DNA of 11,223 nt from an uncultured Alphaproteobacteria bacterium (GCA_903939555.1 CAJAHV010000391.1:1-11223); one strand, 5' to 3'; counted from the stretch's first letter, positions 1-6,739 are shown. Numbers and translations are program-made. The notes: generated by a model not told the origin, from the sequence alone.

Positions 1-1655
1 ATGTTTTCGACGGGTACATAGAGCTTGCTGCCGCCGTCATAGCTCAACGCGACGCAATCATGCGGGCGGCGGGCGATCTCGATGGCGACCAGGCCTTCGT
101 AGCGACCGATGCCGTGCTCGCGGTGGACGAGCAGGTCACCCGGCGTCAGCATCGACAGTTCGGCCATGAAGGCATCGGCCTTGCGCGCCGAGCGCTTGCG
201 GCGGACGAGGCGGTCGCCGAGCATGTCCTGTTCGGTGAGCACCAGCAGCGATGATTTCGGTTCGCTGCGGGTGAAGCCGTGTTCCAATGGCACGACGGTG
301 AGGGCGATCTGGCCCTTCGCCGTCAGCCCGAGTGCTTCCTGCCAGCTGCCGGCATCGGCGAGGCCGGCAACGCCTTCATCGCCCAGCAGCCCCTTGAGGC
401 GTTCGCGGGCGCCGTTCGAATAGCTGGCGAGGATGACGCGGTCACCGGCGCTGCGCCGGGCATCGACATGGGCTTTGATCGCTTCATAGACCGGCGGGCC
501 GCCGCTGGCCTGGGCGATGCGTTCGGGGGCGAAATCGCGTGGCCCGTCAGCGTCGCAGACGATGGTGTTGCGGGTGCCATCGGGCACGTTGAACGGCGAG
601 GCGATATGCACGGCGCGCGCCTTGAGCATCGCCTGCCATTCATCGGGGGACAGATAGAGCGCGGCCGGCGGCAGCGGGCGGTAGCTGCCTTTCTTGCCCG
701 ACAAGGCGGCGGTGCGATTGTCGTGATAATCGGCGATGGCGGCGAAGCGATCCTCGGCCGCCTTGTCGGCACCGGCCTCGCGGACGATGACTGTGCCGGG
801 GCCGAGATAGTCGAACACCGTGCCCAGTTGCGGCTCGAACAATGGCAGCCAATGTTCCATGCCGGCGAGGCGGCGGCCATCGGAGACGGCTTCATAGACG
901 GGATCGCCGGTGGCGGTGGTGCCGAAGCGATCGAGATAGCCGCTGCGGAAGTTTTTGATGCGGGCTTCGTCGAGGAGGACTTCGCTGACCGGCAACAGGG
1001 TGAAGCCGTCGGCGGCGCCGAGGCTGCGCTGGGTGGCGGGATCGAAACGGCGCAGGGTTTCGACCTCGTCGCCGAAGAAATCGAGCCGCAGGGCGTCCGC
1101 AGAGCCGGCCGGCATCAGGTCGAGCAATGAACCGCGCACCGCGTATTCGCCGGCTTCGACAACGGTGTCGGTGCGCACAAAGCCATTGGCGGCGAGCTTG
1201 GCCGCCAGCGCGTCACGATCGATGCGGGTGCCGGCGGTAATCTGCGCCGTCAATGCGGCGATGCGGTCGGGGGGCAGGGTGCGCTGGCTGATGGCGTTGA
1301 TGGTGGTGACAAGCAATTGCGCCTGCGCTGGCGGCACGGCGAGCGCCGCCAGCGCCGCCAGCCGTTCGGCAGCAACGCGCAGGCCGGGGGAGGCGCGGTC
1401 ATAGGGCAGGCAATCCCATGCCGGCAGGGTGATGACCTCGATTTCCGGGGCGAAATAGGTGACGGCTTCGGCCAGCGCGCGGGCGCTGCTGTCGTCGGCG
1501 GCGATGAACACGGCGCGGCTGCCACCGCGGCGCTCGGCATCGGGGTTGAAGACGGCGCGCGCCACATCGGCCATCAGCCAGGGCAGAAAGCCCGACGCGC
1601 AGCGCGCCAGCGTCAGCGGCGCCGTGGCGGCGACGAAACGACGAAGATCGATCAT
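1..1655 (-). CDS. mfd: Transcription-repair coupling factor Mfd, N-terminal 551 residues (cut by window edge)
   Basis: Mfd is the ATP-dependent translocase that removes stalled RNA polymerase from DNA lesions and recruits UvrA for nucleotide excision repair. The frame is open from the ATG at 1655 to the window edge and begins MIDLRRFVAAT. Seen directly: the Mfd/UvrB-like motif LPAWDCLPYDRASP at residues 77-90, and GDLLVHREHGIGRYEG near residues 506-521 followed by a segment ending KLYVPVEN at 551. The latter is the CarD-like RNA-polymerase-interaction domain. The helicase and translocase modules and the C-terminal domain lie outside the window. The start is supported by AGGTGA (minus strand, 1665-1660) four bases before ATG. 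It lies 41 bp downstream of sdhE on the same strand, so co-transcription is likely. Identification is firm; only the truncation limits it. Confidence 0.95.
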   Translation of the reverse strand, partial: MIDLRRFVAATAPLTLARCASGFLPWLMADVARAVFNPDAERRGGSRAVFIAADDSSARALAEAVTYFAPEIEVITLPAWDCLPYDRASPGLRVAAERLAALAALAVPPAQAQLLVTTINAISQRTLPPDRIAALTAQITAGTRIDRDALAAKLAANGFVRTDTVVEAGEYAVRGSLLDLMPAGSADALRLDFFGDEVETLRRFDPATQRSLGAADGFTLLPVSEVLLDEARIKNFRSGYLDRFGTTATGDPVYEAVSDGRRLAGMEHWLPLFEPQLGTVFDYLGPGTVIVREAGADKAAEDRFAAIADYHDNRTAALSGKKGSYRPLPPAALYLSPDEWQAMLKARAVHIASPFNVPDGTRNTIVCDADGPRDFAPERIAQASGGPPVYEAIKAHVDARRSAGDRVILASYSNGARERLKGLLGDEGVAGLADAGSWQEALGLTAKGQIALTVVPLEHGFTRSEPKSSLLVLTEQDMLGDRLVRRKRSARKADAFMAELSMLTPGDLLVHREHGIGRYEGLVAIEIARRPHDCVALSYDGGSKLYVPVEN

Positions 1656-1666
1656 AGGGTCACCTG

Positions 1667-1682
1667 CCCGCTTTGAAGCGGG
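1667..1682. repeat. 16-bp dyad in the sdhE-mfd gap
   Basis: CCCGCTTTGAAGCGGG is an almost self-complementary hairpin (six pairs around a four-base loop). It sits one base upstream of the mfd ribosome binding site. There is no T-run on either side, so a classical intrinsic terminator is unlikely. Its reverse complement matches 15 of 16 bases of 2041-2056, on the other side of sdhE. It could modulate mfd translation or partial read-through; this is inference. Confidence 0.5.
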
Positions 1683-1696
1683 CCGGAGGCGCCGGG

Positions 1697-1978
1697 TCAG
1701 CGCATCGCGACGGCGACATAGTCGAGCCTTTGCAGCGCATCCATCATCGGCCCGCCAAAAGCGTCCGGCACGACGATCGTGCCGAAGGCCCAGCCCATGA
1801 CATCGACATCCTGTTCATCGAGCAGCGCTTCGAACCAGCGCAATTCGGTATCATTCCAGCCGGCGGCAAAACGGTCAGCAAAGCCGCCGATGAGCAGATC
1901 GGCTTCCTTGGTGCCGCGATGCCAGGCGCGAAAGCGCAGGCGGCGAAGGCGATGGTCGAGGCTGACCTCAGCTGTCAT
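1697..1978 (-). CDS. sdhE: SdhE/DUF339-type FAD assembly factor
   Basis: SdhE-family proteins (YgfY, Sdh5, DUF339) are small cytoplasmic helical proteins needed for covalent FAD attachment to the SdhA subunit of succinate dehydrogenase. The 93-residue product starts MTAEVSLDHRLRRLRFRAWH. It carries the family signature RGxxE at residues 21-25 (RGTKE), followed by DLLIGGF and an acidic WFEALLDEQDVDVMGW segment typical of the fold. The reading frame is open further upstream to 2050, but the ATG at 1978 is preferred: it has CGGAG nine bases upstream and gives the usual family length. It is transcribed ahead of mfd and divergently from recG, a neighbourhood familiar in alphaproteobacteria. Confidence 0.9.
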   Translation of the reverse strand: MTAEVSLDHRLRRLRFRAWHRGTKEADLLIGGFADRFAAGWNDTELRWFEALLDEQDVDVMGWAFGTIVVPDAFGGPMMDALQRLDYVAVAMR

Positions 1979-2040
1979 GCGAATGCGCTCCGAGAATAAA
2001 TCGCCGCGTTCCGGCACGGAAACGCGACAAACGCCGCGCC

Positions 2041-2056
2041 CCCGTTTCAAAGCGGG
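2041..2056. repeat. 16-bp dyad in the sdhE-recG divergent region
   Basis: CCCGTTTCAAAGCGGG can fold on itself, and flanking GC-rich bases extend the stem. It is the inverted near-copy (15 of 16) of 1667-1682, so sdhE is bracketed by the two. It lies 28 bp before the chosen recG start. Possible roles are an operator, a leader hairpin or a mobile repeat remnant; none can be chosen from sequence alone. Confidence 0.45.
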
Positions 2057-2083
2057 CGCGCGGCGGCTATGACTGTTCTAACC

Positions 2084-4147
2084 ATGCGGCCTGCCATCCT
2101 CAACCCGCTGTTCGCCGAAACCGCTACCCTCAAAGGGGTGGGGGCGGCATTGGTGCGGCAATTGGCGCGGCTCAAGCTCAATCGTGCGCTCGATCTGCTG
2201 TTCCATCTGCCGATCATGGCGATCGACCGGGTGCAGGTCGATCATATCGACGAATCGCTCGTCGGCCGGCCGATCATCGTCGTGCTGACCATTGTGCGCC
2301 ACGATGCGGGCGGTCCGCGCAGCCCCTTGCGGGTGCGCGCCGTCGACGGTGGCGGGCAATGGGTCGATCTGGTCTTCTTCGGCCAATCGGGGGCCTGGGC
2401 GCGGGCGAAACTGCCCGTCCAGGAACAGCGGCGCATCACCGGCAAGCTCGATCGCTATGGCCAGACCTTGCAGATCGGCCATCCCGATATCGCGCTGCCG
2501 GGCGAGGCGATGGGGCCGATGCTGCGTGAACCCGTCTATCCGCTCACCGAAGGGGTCACCAACAAGCGTATGGCGCAATTGGCGGCGCTGGCGCTGGCGC
2601 GCGCGCCGGACCTGCCGGAATGGATCGAGCCGAGCGTGCGTGAGCGCCAGGGCTGGGCCAGCTGGCATGACAGTATTGCCGCCGCGCACGCCCTGACCGG
2701 AGAGGGCAAGGCCAAGGACCGGCTGGCCTATGACGAGCTGCTGGCCAACCAACTGGCGCTGCTGCTGGTGCGGCGTGACACTCGTTTGCGCCGTGGTCGC
2801 GCGCTGGCTGGCGATGGCCGGCTGACCGGGCCGCTGGTGCAGCGCCTGCCTTGGTCACTGACTGCGGCGCAGACCCGTGTACTGGGTGAAATCAGCGGCG
2901 ACATGGCGCAATCCTCGCCGATGCTGCGGTTGCTGCAGGGCGATGTCGGGTCGGGCAAGACGCTGGTCGCGCTGCTGGCGATGCTGGTGGCGGTGGAAGC
3001 CGGCGCCCAGACGGCCTTGCTGGCACCGACGGAAATATTGGCGCGCCAGCATTTTGCCAGCATCACCCGCATGCTGGGCGACCTCCCGGTGCGCGTCGGC
3101 ATTCTCACGGGGCGCGACAAGGGCAAAGTCCGCGCCGATCTGCTCGACGATCTCGCGATGGGACGAATCGACATCCTGATCGGCACCCATGCCATTTTTC
3201 AGGAAGCGGTCGATTATCACGATCTCGGGCTGGTCGTCGTTGATGAACAGCATCGTTTCGGCGTGGCGCAGCGGTTGATGCTGGCGAGCAAGGCCAAGGC
3301 ACCGCCGCACCTGCTGGCGATGACGGCAACACCGATCCCGCGCAGCCTTGCGCTGACCAATTATGGCGAAATGGACGGGTCGCAGATCGATGAGCTGCCA
3401 CCCGGGCGGCAGCCGATTGAAACCCGGGTGATGGCGGTGGAGCGCAGCGAGGAAGTGATTGCCGCGCTCGGCCGGCATCTGGCGGCGGGCGGTCAGGCCT
3501 ATTGGGTGTGTCCGTTGGTCGAAGGCAGCGAAAATGGTGATGAAGCCGCGGCGGAATTGCGCGCCGCCGAACTCAAGGCGCGCTTCGGGCCGACTGTCGG
3601 CATGGTGCATGGCCGCATGAAGCCGGCCGAAAAGGATGCGGTGATGGCCGATTTCGCCGGTGGCGGGCTCGGGCTGCTGGTGGCGACGACGGTGATCGAA
3701 GTCGGTGTTGATGTGCCCAATGCGACGCTGATGATCATCGAGGCGGCGGAACGCTTTGGCCTGGCGCAGTTGCACCAGTTGCGCGGGCGGGTCGGGCGCG
3801 GCAGCGGGCGCTCGGTCTGCCTGTTGCTGCGCGGGCCTGAGCTGTCGGAAACCGCCAAGGCCCGGCTCAAGCTGATGCGCGAGACCAATGACGGCTTTCG
3901 TATCGCCGAGGCGGATCTGGCCTTGCGCGGCGCCGGTGAAATCCTTGGCCATCGCCAATCGGGCGAAGCGGCCTTCCGCGTCGCCGATCCGGAACGCACC
4001 GCGAAATTCGTCGCCATGGCGCGGGATGATGCCCGGTTGCTGCTCGACCGCGATGGCGGGCTCGAAGGGCCACGCGGCCAGGCGGCGCGGGTGCTGCTCT
4101 ATCTGTTCGAACGTGATGCCGGTGTTGCACTGCTGCGTTCGGGGTGA
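2084..4147 (+). CDS. recG: ATP-dependent DNA helicase RecG
   Basis: RecG is an SF2 translocase that remodels stalled replication forks and processes recombination intermediates. The 687-residue product matches the usual length. The N-terminal wedge (OB-fold) region is followed by the helicase motifs: Walker A GDVGSGKT at residues 286-293, DEQH at 387-390, TATPIP from 414, and QLRGRVGRG at about 565. The late segment LALRGAGEILGHRQSG is the RecG-specific region at the TRG motif. The start MRPAILNPLFAE at 2084 fits sphingomonad RecG N-termini as I know them. An ATG at 2069 would add five residues, and neither has a clear ribosome binding site, so the exact start is uncertain. Divergent from sdhE. 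A promoter for the next gene overlaps its stop codon. Confidence 0.96.
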   Translation: MRPAILNPLFAETATLKGVGAALVRQLARLKLNRALDLLFHLPIMAIDRVQVDHIDESLVGRPIIVVLTIVRHDAGGPRSPLRVRAVDGGGQWVDLVFFGQSGAWARAKLPVQEQRRITGKLDRYGQTLQIGHPDIALPGEAMGPMLREPVYPLTEGVTNKRMAQLAALALARAPDLPEWIEPSVRERQGWASWHDSIAAAHALTGEGKAKDRLAYDELLANQLALLLVRRDTRLRRGRALAGDGRLTGPLVQRLPWSLTAAQTRVLGEISGDMAQSSPMLRLLQGDVGSGKTLVALLAMLVAVEAGAQTALLAPTEILARQHFASITRMLGDLPVRVGILTGRDKGKVRADLLDDLAMGRIDILIGTHAIFQEAVDYHDLGLVVVDEQHRFGVAQRLMLASKAKAPPHLLAMTATPIPRSLALTNYGEMDGSQIDELPPGRQPIETRVMAVERSEEVIAALGRHLAAGGQAYWVCPLVEGSENGDEAAAELRAAELKARFGPTVGMVHGRMKPAEKDAVMADFAGGGLGLLVATTVIEVGVDVPNATLMIIEAAERFGLAQLHQLRGRVGRGSGRSVCLLLRGPELSETAKARLKLMRETNDGFRIAEADLALRGAGEILGHRQSGEAAFRVADPERTAKFVAMARDDARLLLDRDGGLEGPRGQAARVLLYLFERDAGVALLRSG

Positions 4148-4172
4148 CGGCTGCACCTGCAATGGTTATACT
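4144..4172 (+). promoter_or_regulatory. Candidate sigma70 promoter overlapping the recG stop codon
   Basis: GTGACG (4144-4149; 4 of 6 to TTGACA) is followed by exactly 17 bp and then TATACT (4167-4172; 5 of 6 to TATAAT). The -35 element contains the TGA stop of recG. Transcription would begin near 4179, giving a leader of roughly 17-23 bases before the Sel1 gene. This is pattern matching only. Confidence 0.5.
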
Positions 4173-4201
4173 TGCTCGGGAACAAGAGATTGGTTGTGGC
4201 G

Positions 4202-4702
4202 ATGTGGCGTATCCTGTTGACGATTTTGCTGGCGGTGGCTTCGCCAGCCAGAGCGGCGGCCGTGTCGCCTGGGGTGATGACGCCACTCGATGCCGGCATG
4301 GCCGCCTATGCTGGCGGCGACTACCGCGGCGCGCGCGCGCAATTGCGGCCGCTGGCTGATCGCGGCTCGGCGATTGCCGAAACCGTGCTGGGGGTGATGG
4401 CCGCCAAGGGACAGGGCCGCGCCGCCGATCCGGCTGTGGCGGTCGGCTGGTGGCTGCGCGCCGCCAATCGCGGTTATGCGCCGGCGCAACTGGCGCTTGC
4501 CAAGGCGCTGGCCAGCGGGCGTGGCGTGGGGGCTGATCCGCGCCGGGCCTGGGTGTGGGCACGGCTGGCAGCGGACGCTGGCGCAGGGACAGGCGTGGCA
4601 GTGGAAGCCGGGTCGCTGGCGGACGGGCTGGCGCGGCGGTTTTCGGCACCAACGCTGGCCGAGCTGAAGGCCGAACGGGCGGCCTGGCGTTCGTGGCCGT
4701 GA
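4202..4702 (+). CDS. Secreted Sel1-repeat (TPR-like) protein
   Basis: The 166-residue product begins MWRILLTILLAVASPARAAA, a classical Sec signal peptide with likely cleavage after the ARA/AAA region. The mature part is built of helical repeats. Two Sel1-like repeats can be seen at about residues 55-90 and 91-126, with the typical A..G.....AV.W...AA..G pattern. Sel1 repeats are protein-interaction scaffolds; no specific partner can be inferred. The ATG at 4202 is chosen because it starts the signal peptide directly. GTG at 4196 (two residues longer) and TTG at 4172 are possible, but TTG 4172 falls on the last base of the candidate -10 box. The ribosome binding site is weak (AAGAGA around 4183-4189). 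The gene is likely a single transcription unit ended by the 4709-4732 hairpin. Confidence 0.8.
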   Translation: MWRILLTILLAVASPARAAAVSPGVMTPLDAGMAAYAGGDYRGARAQLRPLADRGSAIAETVLGVMAAKGQGRAADPAVAVGWWLRAANRGYAPAQLALAKALASGRGVGADPRRAWVWARLAADAGAGTGVAVEAGSLADGLARRFSAPTLAELKAERAAWRSWP

Positions 4703-4708
4703 CCTTTG

Positions 4709-4732
4709 CTTCCGCCCCTGCAGGGGCGGAAG
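4709..4732. terminator. 24-bp perfect palindrome after the Sel1 gene
   Basis: A perfect 24-base palindrome (10-bp GC-rich stem with TGCA loop, centre at the PstI-type CTGCAG) starts seven bases after the Sel1 stop codon. The position suits a transcription terminator, but no T-run follows on either strand, so termination would need Rho or would be partial. It may instead stabilise the 3' end. Confidence 0.5.
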
Positions 4733-4925
4733 GGATCGGTGCCGGGCCATGGATTCATCAGGTCCTGACCCTAGAAGCGACGGAAACAACCAAGGACAGG
4801 GACAAAGCCCGTGCTGGTATCGGGCGGGCAGGAACGTCTGCCGCCTCGCTGGCCGACCCTGCGCCTGTCGGCGCATTGCGCTGCCCCCGACGGGTGCTGC
4901 ACCCGGTGACGCGCGCAAGGCGATT
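4733..4925. other. Stretch without a convincing gene between the Sel1 gene and rnpB
   Basis: No open frame here has a ribosome binding site and a recognisable product. A plus-strand frame from 4749 to 4991 runs into the antisense of rnpB and is judged spurious. The stretch contains two small dyads: TCAGGTCCTGA (4758-4768) and CGGGTGCTGCACCCG (4891-4905). The second lies about 20 bases past the mature 3' end of rnpB on the minus strand and could help end or process its precursor. The part from about 4775 to 4810 is purine-rich on the plus strand and stands out from its surroundings. Confidence 0.5.
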
Positions 4926-5332
4926 GCGGCCAGAGGATCTGTAAGCCGGGTTCTGTCTGGGGCTTGCACCCCTGGACGATCATTCCTCTAGGACGCCGGT
5001 TACCCGGCGCCTCAAGCAACCAACCCGGACGACGGGGCCGGTTCCTGCCCTGCGGGCTTGCGCCTGCGTGCCGTCCCTATTCGGTCTTGCTCCCGGTGGG
5101 GTTTGCCATGCCGCTTCGGTTACCCGTCGCGCGGTGCGCTCTTGCCGCACCCTTTCACCCTTGCCTGTCTCGTCCCGAAGGACGCCCATCGGCGGTCTGC
5201 TCTCTGTGGCACTGTCCCTGGGGTCGCCCCCGCCGGGCGTTACCCGGCACCGCGTTCCGTGGAGCCCGGACTTTCCTCCCCCGATCCGGTCTTGCGACGT
5301 TCCCGGCGGCGATCGCCCGATCCTCTGACCGC
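4926..5332 (-). ncRNA. rnpB: RNase P RNA, bacterial class A
   Basis: This is the catalytic RNA of RNase P, which removes 5' leaders from tRNA precursors. Read on the minus strand it shows the hallmark segments in order: GGGGAGGAAAGTCCGGGCTCC near the 5' end, CCACAGAGAGCAGACCGCCGATGG, then GGGTGAAAGGGTGCGG with AAGAGCGCACCG, then GGAGCAAGACCGAATAGGG, and finally AGACAGAACCCGGCTTACAG near the 3' end. The boundaries come from P1: GCGGTCAGAGGATC at the 5' end (5332-5319) pairs with GATCCTCTGGCCGC at the 3' end (4939-4926), 14 pairs including one G-U. About 407 nt, normal for the class. It is transcribed away from the DUF6522-like gene, whose ATG is 52 bp upstream. TGTTAG (5347-5342) is a weak -10 candidate, with no good -35. 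Confidence 0.96.
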
Positions 5333-5384
5333 GTCGCGGCTCTAACAGCTTGCGCCGGACAGGGCCAGCCGCCAAAGCACGACC

Positions 5385-5678
5385 ATGATCGAGATTGCCG
5401 ATGGCGCCAGCGCTTTCACCGTGCCCGCCGAAACCATCGCCGCCGGGTTGAACCTCGCCGCAGGCGACGTGCAGCCGCTGCTCAAGGCCGGCGTGATCAC
5501 AGCTTCGGTCGAAGCCGGAGTGGATGATGATCTTGGCACCTTCCGGCTGACCTTTTCCACTCGGCATCGCCGCTTGCGGCTGATCGTGGATGTGCTGGGT
5601 GATGTCGTGTCGCAATCGGTGCTTGATTTCGGCAGCCAGCCATTGCCGCCCGCAACGCGCCGGCCAGGGGCTGTCTGA
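5385..5678 (+). CDS. DUF6522-like hypothetical protein
   Basis: The 97-residue product starts MIEIADGASAFTVPAETIAAG. It then has a LLKAGVITASVEAG segment, a DDDLGTFRLTFST strand and RRLRLIVDVLGDVV. The pattern (short acidic start, helix, one central acidic turn, then RLTF...RRLRL.VD) resembles the uncharacterised DUF6522 family, which I recall by motif only. No signal peptide, membrane segment or metal-binding motif is visible, so it is likely cytoplasmic with unknown function. There is no evident Shine-Dalgarno before the ATG at 5385, which leaves leaderless or weak initiation possible. It is divergent from rnpB by 52 bp, so their promoters must overlap or abut. Codon use fits the neighbourhood. 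Confidence 0.7.
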   Translation: MIEIADGASAFTVPAETIAAGLNLAAGDVQPLLKAGVITASVEAGVDDDLGTFRLTFSTRHRRLRLIVDVLGDVVSQSVLDFGSQPLPPATRRPGAV

Positions 5679-5710
5679 CGTTCGCGAGCGTGGCAGCACT
5701 TCGGTTCATC

Positions 5711-5732
5711 GCAAAAACCCCGGATGGGGGTT
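5711..5732 (-). terminator. Intrinsic terminator facing the minus strand
   Basis: On the minus strand AACCCC, a five-base loop CATCC, and GGGGTT form a six-pair stem followed by TTTGC, giving five consecutive T from the end of the stem. On the plus strand the same hairpin is followed by GTAAC, so it works poorly in that direction, although it lies 37 bp past the DUF6522-like stop. No minus-strand gene ends immediately upstream; the nearest is the HdeD-like gene ending at 6158. Confidence 0.55.
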
Positions 5733-5743
5733 GTAACATTACA
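5732..5743. promoter_or_regulatory. TGTAA-N2-TTACA dyad in an AT-rich island
   Basis: TGTAACATTACA is a two-fold symmetric element of a form bound by many helix-turn-helix regulators. It lies in the only clearly AT-rich island of the area (about 5731-5766), the likely promoter region for the downstream YdcH-like gene. TTGTAA (5731-5736) could be a -35 and GAATAT (5754-5759) a poor -10. No specific regulator can be named. Confidence 0.35.
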
Positions 5744-5768
5744 TTTTTGTCATGAATATGCACATTGC

Positions 5769-5882
5769 GGGCCGGGCCCCTCTGGCGATCGAAAGATCGT
5801 GATGTCGGACCGCATCGGGCAACCGATGCCGCCGACGTTGCGAAATATCCCGGCAATCGCTGCCCGATCGATGAAACCATCG
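5769..5882 (+). promoter_or_regulatory. Structured 5' leader of the YdcH-like gene
   Basis: Several hairpins precede the ribosome binding site. CGATC-GAAA-GATCG (5786-5799) has a GNRA loop. GCATCGG-GCAA-CCGATGC (5812-5829) has a second GNRA loop and is extended by GTCGG (5804-5808) pairing CCGAC (5832-5836). CGATG-AAAC-CATCG (5869-5882) ends two bases before the Shine-Dalgarno. ATCGGGCA (5814-5821) can instead pair all eight bases with TGCCCGAT (5861-5868), which excludes the large hairpin. I do not recognise a known riboswitch. It could be a regulatory leader or a small RNA. Confidence 0.5.
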
Positions 5883-5895
5883 TTGGGAGTGTGAA

Positions 5896-6072
5896 ATGTC
5901 CAATATCGACCTGTACCGCCTGGCTGTCATGAAAAACCGGCTCGACGCGGCAATTTTAGCCGAAGTCACAAAACGAATTCCTGATGCAATCCGGCTCGCG
6001 CGACTGAAAAAGCTGCGCCTGGCGATCAAGGATCGGATCGTCAGCGGCGGTCGTCGGCCAATCTTTGCCTGA
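5896..6072 (+). CDS. Small YdcH/DUF465-like protein
   Basis: The 58-residue product starts MSNIDLYRLAVMKNRLDAAI and contains RLARLKKLRLAIKDRI at residues 35-48. That lysine/arginine-rich LKK..LAIKDRI helix is the signature of the YdcH (DUF465) family of small coiled-coil proteins, whose function is unknown. It is probably entirely helical and cytoplasmic. The start is well supported: GGGAG (5885-5889) lies six bases before ATG. An unusually structured leader precedes the gene, and a nine-base-pair hairpin 18 bp after its stop separates it from the convergent HdeD-like gene. Codon and amino-acid composition is slightly less GC-rich than its neighbours. The family call is by eye, with good motif agreement. 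Confidence 0.8.
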   Translation: MSNIDLYRLAVMKNRLDAAILAEVTKRIPDAIRLARLKKLRLAIKDRIVSGGRRPIFA

Positions 6073-6090
6073 ATGCCGACATGATATCTG

Positions 6091-6120
6091 CCCCGGCCGC
6101 CACGTCAGCGTCGGCCGGGG
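6091..6120. terminator. Hairpin between convergent ydcH-like and hdeD-like genes
   Basis: CCCCGGCCG (6091-6099) and CGGCCGGGG (6112-6120) are perfect nine-base inverted repeats. The loop can form a further ACG/CGT pairing. The convergent setting suggests a bidirectional terminator, but neither side has a T-run (AAATTACC follows on plus), so this is an incomplete intrinsic terminator. Confidence 0.6.
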
Positions 6121-6157
6121 AAATTACCGACTTTACACGCAAATTGCCCGGGCCGCT

Positions 6158-6739
6158 CTAGCCGATGCGGCGCCGGTGACGCTGGCGCAGCGTGAGGCCC
6201 AGGATGACCAGAATGATGCCAAAGCCGAGCGTATAGGCGCCGAACCACAGGGTCAGCGCCACCACGCCCGCCACCGGCTCGACCAGCAGCAGAATGCCCC
6301 ACACCAGCGACAACAGGCCAGCGGTCGCCAGCCACCAGCGGCCATGGTCGATCGGCAGCCGGAAGGCGGCAAACAGCAGCGCGCCGCCGCCGACAATTGC
6401 CCAAAAGGCGAGGATGAGCAGGAACACGCCGATGGCAATCAGCGGCATCAGTAGCGCCGCCGCCGCAGCGCCCAGGCTGACGAAACCCAGGAACAGCAGC
6501 CAGCCCCATTTTTGCCGTGCCCGCGCCGCGCGCACCGCCGAAACAAGGGCGGCAATGCCTTCAGCGACCGAATAGATGGCAAACAGCAGTACCAGCGCGC
6601 CGACGGTAGCCAGCGGTTGCACTAAGGCGATGATGCCGATGGTGATGCCCAGCAGCCCGCGCAGGACGATCAGGCCCCAGTCACGCGCCAGAACGGTGCC
6701 CATCCGGTAATCGACATCAAATATGGTGGAGGTGATCAT
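6158..6739 (-). CDS. HdeD-family (DUF308) inner-membrane protein
   Basis: The 193-residue product is almost wholly hydrophobic, with six predicted membrane segments in three hairpins of the form WGLIVLRGLLGITIGIIALVQP / GALVLLFAIYSVAEGIAAL. This pattern, including the LRG...G.I.....P...GAL.LLF..Y....G motif, is typical of HdeD/DUF308. HdeD of E. coli is linked to acid resistance, but most homologues are uncharacterised, so no acid role is claimed here. The start at 6739 (MITSTIFDVDYR) is preferred because GGGAG (6752-6748) lies eight bases upstream. The longer ATG at 6775 lies inside an extended -10 box and would precede the transcript start. The C-terminus is basic (RQRHRRR), likely cytoplasmic. 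Confidence 0.85.
   Translation of the reverse strand: MITSTIFDVDYRMGTVLARDWGLIVLRGLLGITIGIIALVQPLATVGALVLLFAIYSVAEGIAALVSAVRAARARQKWGWLLFLGFVSLGAAAAALLMPLIAIGVFLLILAFWAIVGGGALLFAAFRLPIDHGRWWLATAGLLSLVWGILLLVEPVAGVVALTLWFGAYTLGFGIILVILGLTLRQRHRRRIG

Noticed and set aside
279..1130. A 283-codon plus-strand open frame across mfd
   Set aside because: It is antisense to a well-supported mfd frame, has no known family features, and is explained by codon bias.
2855..4162. A 435-codon open frame on the minus strand across recG
   Set aside because: It is fully antisense to recG, which has every helicase motif. Its product has no recognisable domain and the composition of a high-GC shadow frame (rich in R, H, Q, P).
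4749..4991. A plus-strand 80-codon frame between the Sel1 gene and rnpB
   Set aside because: It has no clear ribosome binding site and no family resemblance, and its last third runs through the antisense of the conserved rnpB 3' end.
4964..5527. Long plus- and minus-strand frames across rnpB
   Set aside because: The DNA is explained by RNase P RNA with paired ends and all conserved core segments; open frames there are accidental.
5739..6029. A 96-codon minus-strand frame opposite the YdcH-like gene
   Set aside because: The plus-strand gene has a strong ribosome binding site and a family motif, and the minus frame has neither.
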